A stretch of 5,428 nucleotides of DNA. Source: Bacteroidota bacterium. GTDB taxonomy: Bacteria; Bacteroidota; Bacteroidia; Bacteroidales; UBA1715. Below, piece after piece: positions 1-5,428 of the stretch. The DNA is taken from assembly GCA_029266015.1 (NCBI GenBank), contig JAJUFK010000173.1:1-5428 (forward strand), read 5' to 3'. The notes under the pieces are model-generated. The model searched no databases. It was not told the origin of the DNA and saw only the letters and a list, made by a program, of their open reading frames with translations. Within the stretch, counting starts at the first letter, position 1. Each line of letters starts with the position of its first letter. Made by a program: the position numbers and the translations under genes.

Positions 1-1
1 A

Positions 2-517
2 GGCTTGTTAAATATAGTTGGTGGTGAAATTACAATAACTTCAGAACTTGATAAAGGAAGTACATTTTATTTTACCTATCCGTTTGAATTACCATCAGTA
101 ATTGAAGCAGAACAAATAATAAATGAGTATGATAATGTAAAACAGTTAAAATTAGGGCTTCGCATACTTATAGTTGAAGATGATGATTTTAATGCACAAT
201 ATTTAGAAGCATTGCTTAATCAATGGAAATGCTATGTTGATAGAGTATCGTACGGCAAAAAAGCAGTATATGTAGCAAGTGATAAGGTGTATGATGTAAT
301 ACTTATGGATATTCGATTACCAGATATTACTGGTTATGAGGCTGCAGCTGAAATTCTTGCTCAAAATCCACAACAAAAAATAATAGCTCAAACTGCTTTT
401 GCCGGAATAGATGAAAAAAATAAATCGTTGAAAGCCGGATGTATAAATTATATAAGCAAACCTATACATAGAGAGGAGTTATATACTATGTTAGTTGCAA
501 TTAAAAATAATATATAA
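2..517 (+). CDS. Hybrid sensor histidine kinase, C-terminal part (5' end outside window)
   Basis: The reading frame is open at the left edge, so this is the tail of a longer protein; the TTG at position 5 is an internal leucine codon, not a start. Counting from the first complete codon, residues 1-28 are the end of a HATPase_c kinase domain, with the typical GGEI segment and the closing GSTFYFTYPF. A linker follows, and residues 53-169 form a receiver domain. The receiver has the acidic pair Glu59/Asp60, the phospho-acceptor Asp103 in LMDIRLPD (codon 308-310), the switch Thr131 in AQTAFA, Tyr150, and Lys153 in SKPI, so all key residues are intact. The protein ends right after the receiver, with no Hpt or DNA-binding domain. 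By family knowledge it would autophosphorylate on a histidine and pass phosphate to its own receiver. The sensor part, and therefore the signal, lies upstream and is unseen. It converges on rpe. Confidence 0.93.
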   Translation, partial: GLLNIVGGEITITSELDKGSTFYFTYPFELPSVIEAEQIINEYDNVKQLKLGLRILIVEDDDFNAQYLEALLNQWKCYVDRVSYGKKAVYVASDKVYDVILMDIRLPDITGYEAAAEILAQNPQQKIIAQTAFAGIDEKNKSLKAGCINYISKPIHREELYTMLVAIKNNI

Positions 518-534
518 AATTAGAGTGATTTTAT
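514..534. terminator. Weak AT-only hairpin over the two convergent stop codons, possible bidirectional terminator
   Basis: ATAAAAT (514-520) and ATTTTAT (528-534) are perfect inverted repeats around a 7-base centre. In plus-strand RNA the stem can extend by one U-G and one A-U pair, leaving a GAG loop. The hairpin contains both the kinase stop (515-517) and the rpe stop (520-522). Leftwards, on the minus strand, it is followed by a T-rich stretch (about 496-513 read in reverse), as expected of an intrinsic terminator for the rpe unit. There is no T-tract on the plus-strand side. The stem has no G-C pairs, so it would be weak and may be a by-product of base composition. Confidence 0.3.
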
Positions 535-1167
535 CATGTCAACTACCATATTTCTGTTTGTAGCTGCAAATATTGCATTGCCGGCAACCAATACATCGGC
601 ACCTTTTTGTATAATTGTTGCCGCGTTTGTAGTATCTACACCACCATCTACCTCAATTAATGCTTTTGAGTGAGTTTGAGTAATAAGATTGCGTAATTCG
701 GAAATTTTTTGTAATGATTCAGGTATAAATGATTGCCCCCCGAATCCCGGGTTTACTGACATTATTAAAATCAAATCAACATGTGTAATTATGTTTTGTA
801 GTGCAGCAACCGGAGTATGTGGATTTATAGAAACACCGGCTTTTATACCTGTTTGTTTAATTGATTGGATAGTTCTGTGTAAATGAGTACAAGCTTCATA
901 ATGAACAGTAAGTAAATCGGCACCGGCTTCTTTGAATTGTATAATATATGCATCGGGATTTACAATCATTAGGTGAACATCAAGAGGTTTTTTGGCGTGT
1001 TTTTTTATAGCTTTTACTACAGGTAACCCAAATGATATATTTGGAACAAATACACCGTCCATAATATCTAAATGAAACCAATCGGCTTTGCTTTGATTCA
1101 CAAATTCAATATCGGCTTGTAAATTCGAAAAATCTGCTGAAAGTAATGATGGTGCAAGTATTGCCAT
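520..1167 (-). CDS. rpe: Ribulose-phosphate 3-epimerase
   Basis: This enzyme interconverts D-ribulose 5-phosphate and D-xylulose 5-phosphate in the non-oxidative pentose phosphate pathway, in the cytoplasm. The 215-residue length is normal for this TIM-barrel family, and nearly every signature is present. APSLLSADF is at residues 5-13 with the substrate-contacting Ser7. HLDIMDGVFVPNISFG is at 32-47, DVHLMI at 63-68, MSVNPGFGGQ at 136-145, EVDGGV at 172-177 and VAGNAIF at 194-200. The metal ligands His32, Asp34, His65 and Asp174 are all in place; Asp34 and Asp174 are the expected acid/base pair. The ATG start is right for the family, whose proteins begin just before the APSLLSADF strand. No Shine-Dalgarno sequence is visible. 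It is last in the leftward three-gene unit, 14 bases after the DUF4924 gene, and its stop is 2 bases from the convergent kinase stop. Confidence 0.97.
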   Translation of the reverse strand: MAILAPSLLSADFSNLQADIEFVNQSKADWFHLDIMDGVFVPNISFGLPVVKAIKKHAKKPLDVHLMIVNPDAYIIQFKEAGADLLTVHYEACTHLHRTIQSIKQTGIKAGVSINPHTPVAALQNIITHVDLILIMSVNPGFGGQSFIPESLQKISELRNLITQTHSKALIEVDGGVDTTNAATIIQKGADVLVAGNAIFAATNRNMVVDMIKSL

Positions 1168-1181
1168 TGTAATGTAATTTT

Positions 1182-1718
1182 TTATAAATCTAAATCAAGT
1201 TCTCCTTTTTCGTATTCGTGAAATTTGAATGATAACCGAGCAAGCAATTTACTAAAAATCTTCATTGCTTTGTGCGTTTCTTCCGAAATTTCTTTGTTTT
1301 GCATTTTGAGCATCATATATCCATAAAGACCTGTAAAACAAGCATCTATTTCGTTTTTTACTTTATTGTCTGATTTGTTGATTAAATCAGAAATATATGG
1401 TAATGCATCATTAAATAATTCATAATATTCTTTTTCGTCTTTTTTCTGTAATAATTGAATATTCAATGTTGATAAATCTTGCACCAGTTCTTTTAGTTGC
1501 ATAAGATGCCCCGATTTTTCAACACCTTCATTTTTCATTGCTAAAGCCATTTCAGAATACCATTGATGTAAATCTGATTTTATATGTTGCGGATATGAAA
1601 ATTGTTCAACAAGTTTGTTAATATTAAAATTATATGCACGTAGTATATCTTCTAATTGCCACATATATAAGATATATTCGGCTATATTTTCTTTTCTTTT
1701 TTGTTTTGCAGTCAACAT
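1182..1718 (-). CDS. DUF4924 family protein of unknown function
   Basis: This 178-residue protein matches, from memory, the DUF4924 family of Bacteroidota. The recognisable parts are the opening LTAKQKRKENIAEYILYMWQ, a following LEDILRA, a central GHLMQLKELVQDL, and a late CFTGLYGYMMLKMQ followed by KEISEETHKAM. It is rich in Leu, Lys and Glu with few prolines, and is probably entirely alpha-helical. There is no signal peptide or membrane segment, so it is likely cytoplasmic. I see no catalytic motif and the family has no assigned biochemical role that I know of. The ATG start lies 5 bases after the stop of the S4-domain gene, and the stop lies 14 bases before rpe, so all three genes are probably co-transcribed. 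The conserved N-terminus begins at this ATG, which supports the start. Confidence 0.8.
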   Translation of the reverse strand: MLTAKQKRKENIAEYILYMWQLEDILRAYNFNINKLVEQFSYPQHIKSDLHQWYSEMALAMKNEGVEKSGHLMQLKELVQDLSTLNIQLLQKKDEKEYYELFNDALPYISDLINKSDNKVKNEIDACFTGLYGYMMLKMQNKEISEETHKAMKIFSKLLARLSFKFHEYEKGELDLDL

Positions 1719-1723
1719 GTTCT

Positions 1724-2113
1724 TTATAAATATCCAAAATCTTCTAAACTTCTTCGTTCTTTTTTTGTTGGTCGTCCCAATCCTCGTTCTCTATATACCG
1801 GTTTTACGTATTTAAGAATCTCTAATTTTTGTAATTCTTCAGCGGGAGTTATATCTTCAATAAAATCGGCTACCACTTTTGCCGATTCTCGTTGTGCCAA
1901 TAATCCTAAAACTCTATATGTTCTTACAATAGGAGGACGTTTAACCTGAATTATATCACCTATTTTAAGAGTTCTTGATGGTTTTACTCCAATTGAATCA
2001 ATTATAATTTGATTATTTTTACATGCATTGGTTGCTAAGCTACGTGTTTTATATAATCGCACAGCCCATAACCATTTATCGATTCGTATATTTTCTTCAA
2101 TTTTGGGAGCCAT
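1724..2113 (-). CDS. hslR: S4-domain RNA-binding protein, Hsp15 (HslR) family
   Basis: This is a 129-residue basic protein. Residues 9-68 form an S4 RNA-binding domain, recognised by RIDKWLWAVRLYKTRSLA at 10-27, VKPSRTLKIGDII at 43-55 and the YRVLGL strand at 66-71. The C-terminal tail GRPTKKERRSLEDF (113-126) is typical of Hsp15-like proteins. In E. coli, Hsp15 binds 50S subunits carrying stranded peptidyl-tRNA and helps recycle them; carrying that role over to this protein is inference. The S4 turn usually carries glycines, but here it reads NNQIIIDSIG, so two usual glycine positions are Asn34 and Ser40. It is the first gene of the leftward unit, and its ATG lies 7 bases downstream of a TATATTTG promoter element. 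The symbol is given by family resemblance; other small S4 proteins are possible. Confidence 0.85.
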   Translation of the reverse strand: MAPKIEENIRIDKWLWAVRLYKTRSLATNACKNNQIIIDSIGVKPSRTLKIGDIIQVKRPPIVRTYRVLGLLAQRESAKVVADFIEDITPAEELQKLEILKYVKPVYRERGLGRPTKKERRSLEDFGYL

Positions 2114-2128
2114 AATTATGCAAATATA
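2114..2128 (-). promoter_or_regulatory. Candidate Bacteroidota -7 promoter element for the S4-DUF4924-rpe unit
   Basis: Read on the minus strand, 2128-2121 is TATATTTG, an exact match to the Bacteroidota -7 consensus TAnnTTTG. It is followed by CATAATT and then the ATG of the S4 gene at 2113. In this phylum transcription starts only a few bases after the element, so the mRNA would have almost no 5' leader. No TTG lies at the usual 17-23 base distance upstream; the nearest one is 28 bases away, at 2159-2157. The element match is direct observation, while its use as a promoter is inference. Confidence 0.5.
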
Positions 2129-2139
2129 GATTTTTTTTA

Positions 2140-2212
2140 GAAATTAAAAGTAATCACAATTTTTACTGAATAAGTAGTTATCCTCTATTTTTTTGTGATT
2201 GTGTTAAATTGC
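2140..2212. repeat. Outward-facing imperfect inverted repeat in the divergent intergenic region
   Basis: The core is a perfect 8-base inverted repeat: AATCACAA at 2152-2159 and TTGTGATT at 2193-2200. Read outwards towards each gene, the match extends to 15 of 20 bases (2159-2140 on the minus strand against 2193-2212 on the plus strand), both containing TTGTGATT followed by a T/A-rich TTAA-like part. Each arm therefore points at one of the two divergent genes. It could be a pair of regulator half-sites or upstream promoter parts. The region is very A+T-rich, so chance similarity is not excluded. Confidence 0.4.
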
Positions 2213-2243
2213 TGTAATTCTTATAAAAAAAATTGTACATTCG
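2209..2243 (+). promoter_or_regulatory. Candidate promoter for the meaB-nadE unit
   Basis: TACATTCG at 2236-2243 matches the Bacteroidota -7 consensus TAnnTTTG at all but one base. A TTG at 2209-2211 sits 24 bases upstream, just beyond the usual 17-23 base spacing for the -33 element. A transcript starting a few bases after 2243 would have a leader of roughly 10-15 bases before the ATG at 2264. It would exclude the GTG at 2195 as a start. Use as a promoter is inferred from the match alone. Confidence 0.45.
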
Positions 2244-2263
2244 CAATAATAAAATATATTTCA

Positions 2264-3367
2264 ATGGAACATCAAGACGGTACATTTTGTAGTCATTTAG
2301 AAGAGAAAAAAGGAGTGGAGCAACCCCCTACAACAAATAATGAAGCTGTTTTGAAATTTAAGCAAAACAAGCGAAAAAAGTCTCAACTCAAATTACAAGA
2401 CTATATTGATGGAATTTTACAAGGGAATATTACTATTGTAAGTCAAGCTATTACTCTTATAGAAAGTAGTTTACCCGAGCATCAGGAAATGGCACAGCAT
2501 ATAATTCATGCATGTATGCCATATTCGGGGAATTCTATTCGTATAGGTATTACGGGTGTTCCCGGGGTTGGTAAAAGTACTTTTATAGAATCATTTGGTA
2601 AGATTATAACTGCTCAGGGAAATAAACTTGCTGTATTGGCTATTGACCCTAGCAGCGAAAGAACAAAAGGTAGTATATTGGGCGATAAAACTCGTATGGA
2701 ATTGCTTTCTGTTGATCCAAATGCGTATATTCGACCTTCACCATCAGCAGGTTCGTTAGGTGGAGTAGCTCGTAAAACGCGTGAAACAATAATAGTATGT
2801 GAAGCCGCCGGGTTTAATGTGATTTTTGTTGAAACTGTTGGTGTTGGTCAATCAGAAACTGCTGTGCATTCTATGGTTGATTTCTTTTTGTTGCTTATGC
2901 TTGCCGGAGCAGGTGATCAACTGCAAGGTATCAAAAGAGGAATTATGGAAATGGCTGATAGCATAGCTATTACAAAATCTGATGGCGAAAATAAAGAAAA
3001 AGCTCAAATGGCAAGAATTGAATATTCATCGGCTTTGCATCTTTTCCCTCAGCATCCGTCAGGCATAAATCCCGAAGTTTTTGTTTGTTCTGCACTCGAA
3101 CATCAAGGCTTAGAAAAAATTTGGAATCATATTCAAACATACATGGATAAGACAAAACAAAATAATTTTTTTACAACCAAACGTCATACTCAAGCTTCAT
3201 TTTGGATGTATGAAACTATTCATGATTATTTAAAACAAAATTTTTATTCTCATACAGGTATAGTAAGTAAAATAAAAGAATACGAACAATTAGTAATTCA
3301 AGGCAATATGAGTTCTTTTAAAGCAGCTCAAGAATTATTGGAATTGTATACATCTCAGTCAAAATAA
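2264..3367 (+). CDS. meaB: MeaB/ArgK-type GTPase, methylmalonyl-CoA mutase-associated chaperone
   Basis: This G3E-type P-loop GTPase is known to load and protect adenosylcobalamin-dependent methylmalonyl-CoA mutase in the cytoplasm. From the ATG at 2264 it has 367 residues. Walker A is GVPGVGKST (98-106). Next come the family signature DPSSERTKGSILGDKTRM (128-145), then RPSPSAGSLGGVARKTRE (157-174), and ETVGVGQSE (190-198), the Walker B/switch region. The base-recognition motif NKxD appears as TKSD (237-240), and CSAL (275-278) fits G5. Residues 1 to about 50 are a hydrophilic, Lys/Glu-rich leader with GVEQPP, which I recall from Bacteroidota MeaB proteins. The frame stays open back to GTG at 2195, but those 23 codons overlap the likely promoter and read unlike the family, so I reject that start. 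No mutase subunit or cobalamin gene lies in the window. nadE follows after 12 bases. Confidence 0.93.
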   Translation: MEHQDGTFCSHLEEKKGVEQPPTTNNEAVLKFKQNKRKKSQLKLQDYIDGILQGNITIVSQAITLIESSLPEHQEMAQHIIHACMPYSGNSIRIGITGVPGVGKSTFIESFGKIITAQGNKLAVLAIDPSSERTKGSILGDKTRMELLSVDPNAYIRPSPSAGSLGGVARKTRETIIVCEAAGFNVIFVETVGVGQSETAVHSMVDFFLLLMLAGAGDQLQGIKRGIMEMADSIAITKSDGENKEKAQMARIEYSSALHLFPQHPSGINPEVFVCSALEHQGLEKIWNHIQTYMDKTKQNNFFTTKRHTQASFWMYETIHDYLKQNFYSHTGIVSKIKEYEQLVIQGNMSSFKAAQELLELYTSQSK

Positions 3368-3379
3368 TTAGTGTTTTAC

Positions 3380-5044
3380 ATGAATATAGCTATTGCTCAA
3401 TTAAACTATCATATTGGAAATTTTGAACAAAATGCTCAAAATATAATTGCACATATACGAAAAGCGCAATCAGAAGGAGCTGATATTGTTGTTTTTTCTG
3501 AATTATCTGTTTGTGGGTATCCTCCGCTTGATTTACTGGAACAACGTGATTTTGTAGAAGCTTGTTTACAAACAGTGCAAACTATTGCTCTTGAATGTAT
3601 TGAAATAGCTGCCGTGGTTGGTTGTCCTACATTAAATGAAGGTGAAAAAGGTAAACGGTTGTTTAATTCTGCCTTGTTTTTATACAATGGTTCTATGTAT
3701 GCTCAGTTTAATAAAACATTGCTGCCAACATATGATATTTTTGATGAATACAGGTATTTTGAACCCAATACAGATTTTTCTGTAATAGAATTTAAAGGTA
3801 AAAAAATAGCTATTACCATTTGTGAAGATTTATGGGATAAACAAGTGGTAGAAACTGCATTTGCAAAAGATAAAATTTATAAAACCTCTCCTTTAGAAAT
3901 ATTGAGTACATATTCCCCCGATTTTGTTATAAATATTGCAGCATCGCCATTTTCATATAATCAAGATTATTTACGAAGTAAAGTTTTACAAGATAATGCT
4001 TCACTATATAAACTGCCTATTATTTATGTAAATCAAGTTGGGGCAAATACTGAAATTATATTTGATGGTTGTTCTAAAATTGTAAATTCTCAAGGTAAAA
4101 TTGTATATGAATTGGCAGAATTTCAAGAAGATTTTTATATGTTTGATGTAGAGAATATATCCCAAATGCTTGTTGTACAAGAAGAACCATATAACAAAAT
4201 AAAAAAAATTCACGATGCGTTGATTTTGGGTATTCGTGATTATTTCAGAAAAAATAACTTTACCTCGGCAGTATTAGGACTATCGGGAGGAATAGATTCT
4301 GCCGTAGTTTTGGCTCTTGTAGTAGAAGCAATAGGGGCAGAATATGTGCGTGTATTACTTATGCCTTCAGAATTCTCAAGTTTTCATTCTGTTGATGATG
4401 CTGTGGCTTTAGCTCGTACATTACAGGTGCAGTATGACATTATTCCAATACATAGTATGTACAATGCCACTATACAAAGTCTTTCTACTGTATTTGCAAA
4501 TAAACCGTTTAATGTTGCCGAAGAAAACATTCAAGCTCGATTGCGAGGAGTTTTGTTAATGGGAATTAGCAATAAATTTGGTGCTATTTTGCTTAATACA
4601 TCAAATAAAAGTGAAGCTGCGGTTGGGTATAGTACCATGTATGGAGATATGAACGGTAGTTTATCTATTTTGGGTGATGTATATAAAACCGATGTGTATA
4701 AATTAGCAGAGTATATCAATAAAGAAACAGAAATTATTCCACATAATACAATTATAAAACCTCCCTCTGCAGAACTAAGACCAAATCAAAAAGATTCTGA
4801 TTCTTTACCTGATTATGATACGTTAGATGCCATTTTATTTGAATATATTGAAAAAAAATTATCAACACATGAAATCATAGAACAAGGATTTGCTCCAGAA
4901 ACAGTATTGAAAACAGTTCGTTTGGTTAATGCGAATGAATACAAACGCTTTCAGTTTCCTCCTATTCTCAGAGTTTCTTCAAAAGCATTTGGATTTGGCA
5001 GGCGAATTCCATTGGTGGCAAAATATGAATTTGATACTATATAA
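3380..5044 (+). CDS. nadE: Glutamine-dependent NAD+ synthetase
   Basis: This cytoplasmic enzyme performs the last step of NAD+ synthesis, amidating deamido-NAD+ with ATP and ammonia drawn from glutamine. Its 554 residues hold two domains. Residues 1 to about 265 are a nitrilase-type glutaminase with the full catalytic triad: Glu41 in FSELSVCGYPP, Lys112 in FNKTLLPTYDIFDEYRYF, and Cys148 in ITICEDLW. Residues from about 275 to the end are the synthetase, with PP-loop SGGIDS (302-307), ENIQARLRG (382-390), NTSNKSE (406-412), YGDMNGSLSILGDVYKTDVY around 421-440 and PPSAELRPNQKDSDSLPDY (461-479). The length fits the shorter two-domain class. The start is the ATG at 3380, giving MNIAIAQLNYHIGN, which fits the family; an in-frame GTG at 3371 would add only three residues. 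It begins 12 bases after meaB, so it is probably co-transcribed with it. No frameshift or missing key residue is seen. Confidence 0.97.
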   Translation: MNIAIAQLNYHIGNFEQNAQNIIAHIRKAQSEGADIVVFSELSVCGYPPLDLLEQRDFVEACLQTVQTIALECIEIAAVVGCPTLNEGEKGKRLFNSALFLYNGSMYAQFNKTLLPTYDIFDEYRYFEPNTDFSVIEFKGKKIAITICEDLWDKQVVETAFAKDKIYKTSPLEILSTYSPDFVINIAASPFSYNQDYLRSKVLQDNASLYKLPIIYVNQVGANTEIIFDGCSKIVNSQGKIVYELAEFQEDFYMFDVENISQMLVVQEEPYNKIKKIHDALILGIRDYFRKNNFTSAVLGLSGGIDSAVVLALVVEAIGAEYVRVLLMPSEFSSFHSVDDAVALARTLQVQYDIIPIHSMYNATIQSLSTVFANKPFNVAEENIQARLRGVLLMGISNKFGAILLNTSNKSEAAVGYSTMYGDMNGSLSILGDVYKTDVYKLAEYINKETEIIPHNTIIKPPSAELRPNQKDSDSLPDYDTLDAILFEYIEKKLSTHEIIEQGFAPETVLKTVRLVNANEYKRFQFPPILRVSSKAFGFGRRIPLVAKYEFDTI

Positions 5045-5071
5045 GTATGCTGTGTAAAGAATGAATTTTGT

Positions 5072-5428
5072 ATGATTATAAAAGCTAAACATCGTTCGTT
5101 TTATATCTTATTTTTAGTTTTTGTAATATATCTTATTGACTTTGCCGATAGAAAAGTAATGTCGGTTTTGTTTGAATCTATTAAATATGATTGGAATATT
5201 ACCGATGTTCAATTAAGCTTGTTAGAAGGGGTTACCTCATTAGTTATTGCAGTATGTGTATTGCCTATGGCCATAGCTATTGACAGATGGAGCAGAAAAT
5301 ACATGATTGCTATAATGGTTGCTGCATGGAGTATTATAACATTTGTATGTGCTTTTGCAGAAAATTATAATCAATTACTCTTACTACGTGCATTAATAGG
5401 CATAGGCGAAGCTGCGTATGCTCCGGCG
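5072..5428 (+). CDS. MFS transporter, spinster-like family, N-terminal part (3' end outside window)
   Basis: The frame runs open from the ATG at 5072 to the window edge, giving 119 residues. Residues 10-25 form membrane segment 1, ending in DFADRK (23-28). A loop with TDVQLSLLEG (44-53) leads into segment 2 (about 53-69). The cytoplasmic loop IDRWSRKYM (70-78) is the MFS motif A region, followed by segment 3 (about 78-96). LLLLRALIGIGEAAYAPA (102-119) is segment 4, with the Arg and GxGEA pattern of the family. The arrangement resembles bacterial relatives of spinster (Spns) proteins, inner-membrane secondary transporters. The substrate cannot be told from this portion. Motif A usually starts with Gly before the Asp-Arg, but here that position is Ala67. 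The gene starts 27 bases after nadE with no terminator seen between, so read-through from the meaB-nadE unit is likely. Confidence 0.88.
   Translation, partial: MIIKAKHRSFYILFLVFVIYLIDFADRKVMSVLFESIKYDWNITDVQLSLLEGVTSLVIAVCVLPMAIAIDRWSRKYMIAIMVAAWSIITFVCAFAENYNQLLLLRALIGIGEAAYAPA

Noticed and set aside
689..886. Open frame of 65 codons on the plus strand inside rpe
   Set aside because: It lies antisense to a fully conserved rpe, has no family resemblance and no start signals; it is a shadow of the coding strand.
1615..1949. Two overlapping plus-strand open frames (66 and 82 codons) over the DUF4924 and S4 genes
   Set aside because: Both are antisense to recognisable genes and their hydrophobic or Ser-rich translations reflect the reverse complement of those genes.
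2152..2200. CRP/FNR-like site suggested by TCACA and TGTGA
   Set aside because: The half-sites are in the wrong order (TCACA first) and 35 bases apart, not TGTGA-N6-TCACA, so this is not a standard CRP-type operator.
2970..3155. Minus-strand open frame inside meaB
   Set aside because: It is antisense to a conserved GTPase region and resembles no known protein.
3436..4719. Three minus-strand open frames inside nadE
   Set aside because: All lie opposite conserved NAD synthetase motifs; the Phe/Tyr/Ile-rich composition of one comes from A+T-rich antisense sequence.
4201..4858. Two A8 tracts in nadE (4201-4208 and 4851-4858) as possible slippage sites
   Set aside because: The frame is intact through both, they encode ordinary Lys codons, and such runs are expected in A+T-rich coding sequence.
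5047..5064. Five-codon ATG frame between nadE and the MFS gene as a leader peptide
   Set aside because: It is too short to support, with no regulatory codon run and no attenuator-like hairpin after it.
5045..5071. Separate promoter for the MFS gene in the 27-base gap
   Set aside because: No TAnnTTTG match is present and the gap is too short for a full promoter unless it lies inside nadE; read-through is simpler.
1..5428. A previously undescribed multi-gene system such as defence, mobile or biosynthetic
   Set aside because: Every substantial gene belongs to a recognised family, and there are no transposase, integrase, toxin, nuclease or repeat-array signs. The unknown DUF4924 protein is a known family in a housekeeping context.

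Overview
The window is A+T-rich, gene-dense bacterial DNA that looks like ordinary chromosome from a member of the Bacteroidota, probably Bacteroidales or a close relative. Four things point there. A DUF4924-type protein, a family known essentially from that phylum, is present. The MeaB protein carries an N-terminal leader of the Bacteroidota kind. The genes lack Shine-Dalgarno sequences. The divergent intergenic region holds promoter-like elements of the TAnnTTTG type. Genus cannot be settled from this sequence.

Layout: (1) Positions 2-517 (+) are the 3' end of a hybrid sensor histidine kinase: the tail of the ATPase domain, then a receiver domain. (2) Positions 520-2113 (-) form a tight three-gene unit transcribed leftwards: an Hsp15/S4-type RNA-binding protein, a DUF4924 protein and ribulose-phosphate 3-epimerase (rpe), with gaps of 5 and 14 bases. 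The kinase and rpe converge with only 2 bases between their stop codons. (3) Positions 2114-2263 are the only substantial non-coding stretch. It is a divergent promoter region with a candidate promoter facing each way and an outward-facing inverted repeat. (4) Positions 2264 to the right edge form a rightward unit: a MeaB/ArgK-type GTPase, glutamine-dependent NAD+ synthetase (nadE), and the first 119 codons of a spinster-like MFS transporter that runs off the window. Gaps are 12 and 27 bases.

The genes are mostly housekeeping: pentose phosphate metabolism, ribosome or stalled-subunit handling, protection of a B12-dependent mutase, and NAD synthesis. They do not form one obvious pathway. I found no mobile element, CRISPR array, RNA gene or unfamiliar multi-gene system. 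The items most worth a second look are the architecture of the divergent promoter region, a candidate near-leaderless mRNA for the S4 gene, the altered G4 motif in MeaB, and the AT-only hairpin spanning the two convergent stop codons.
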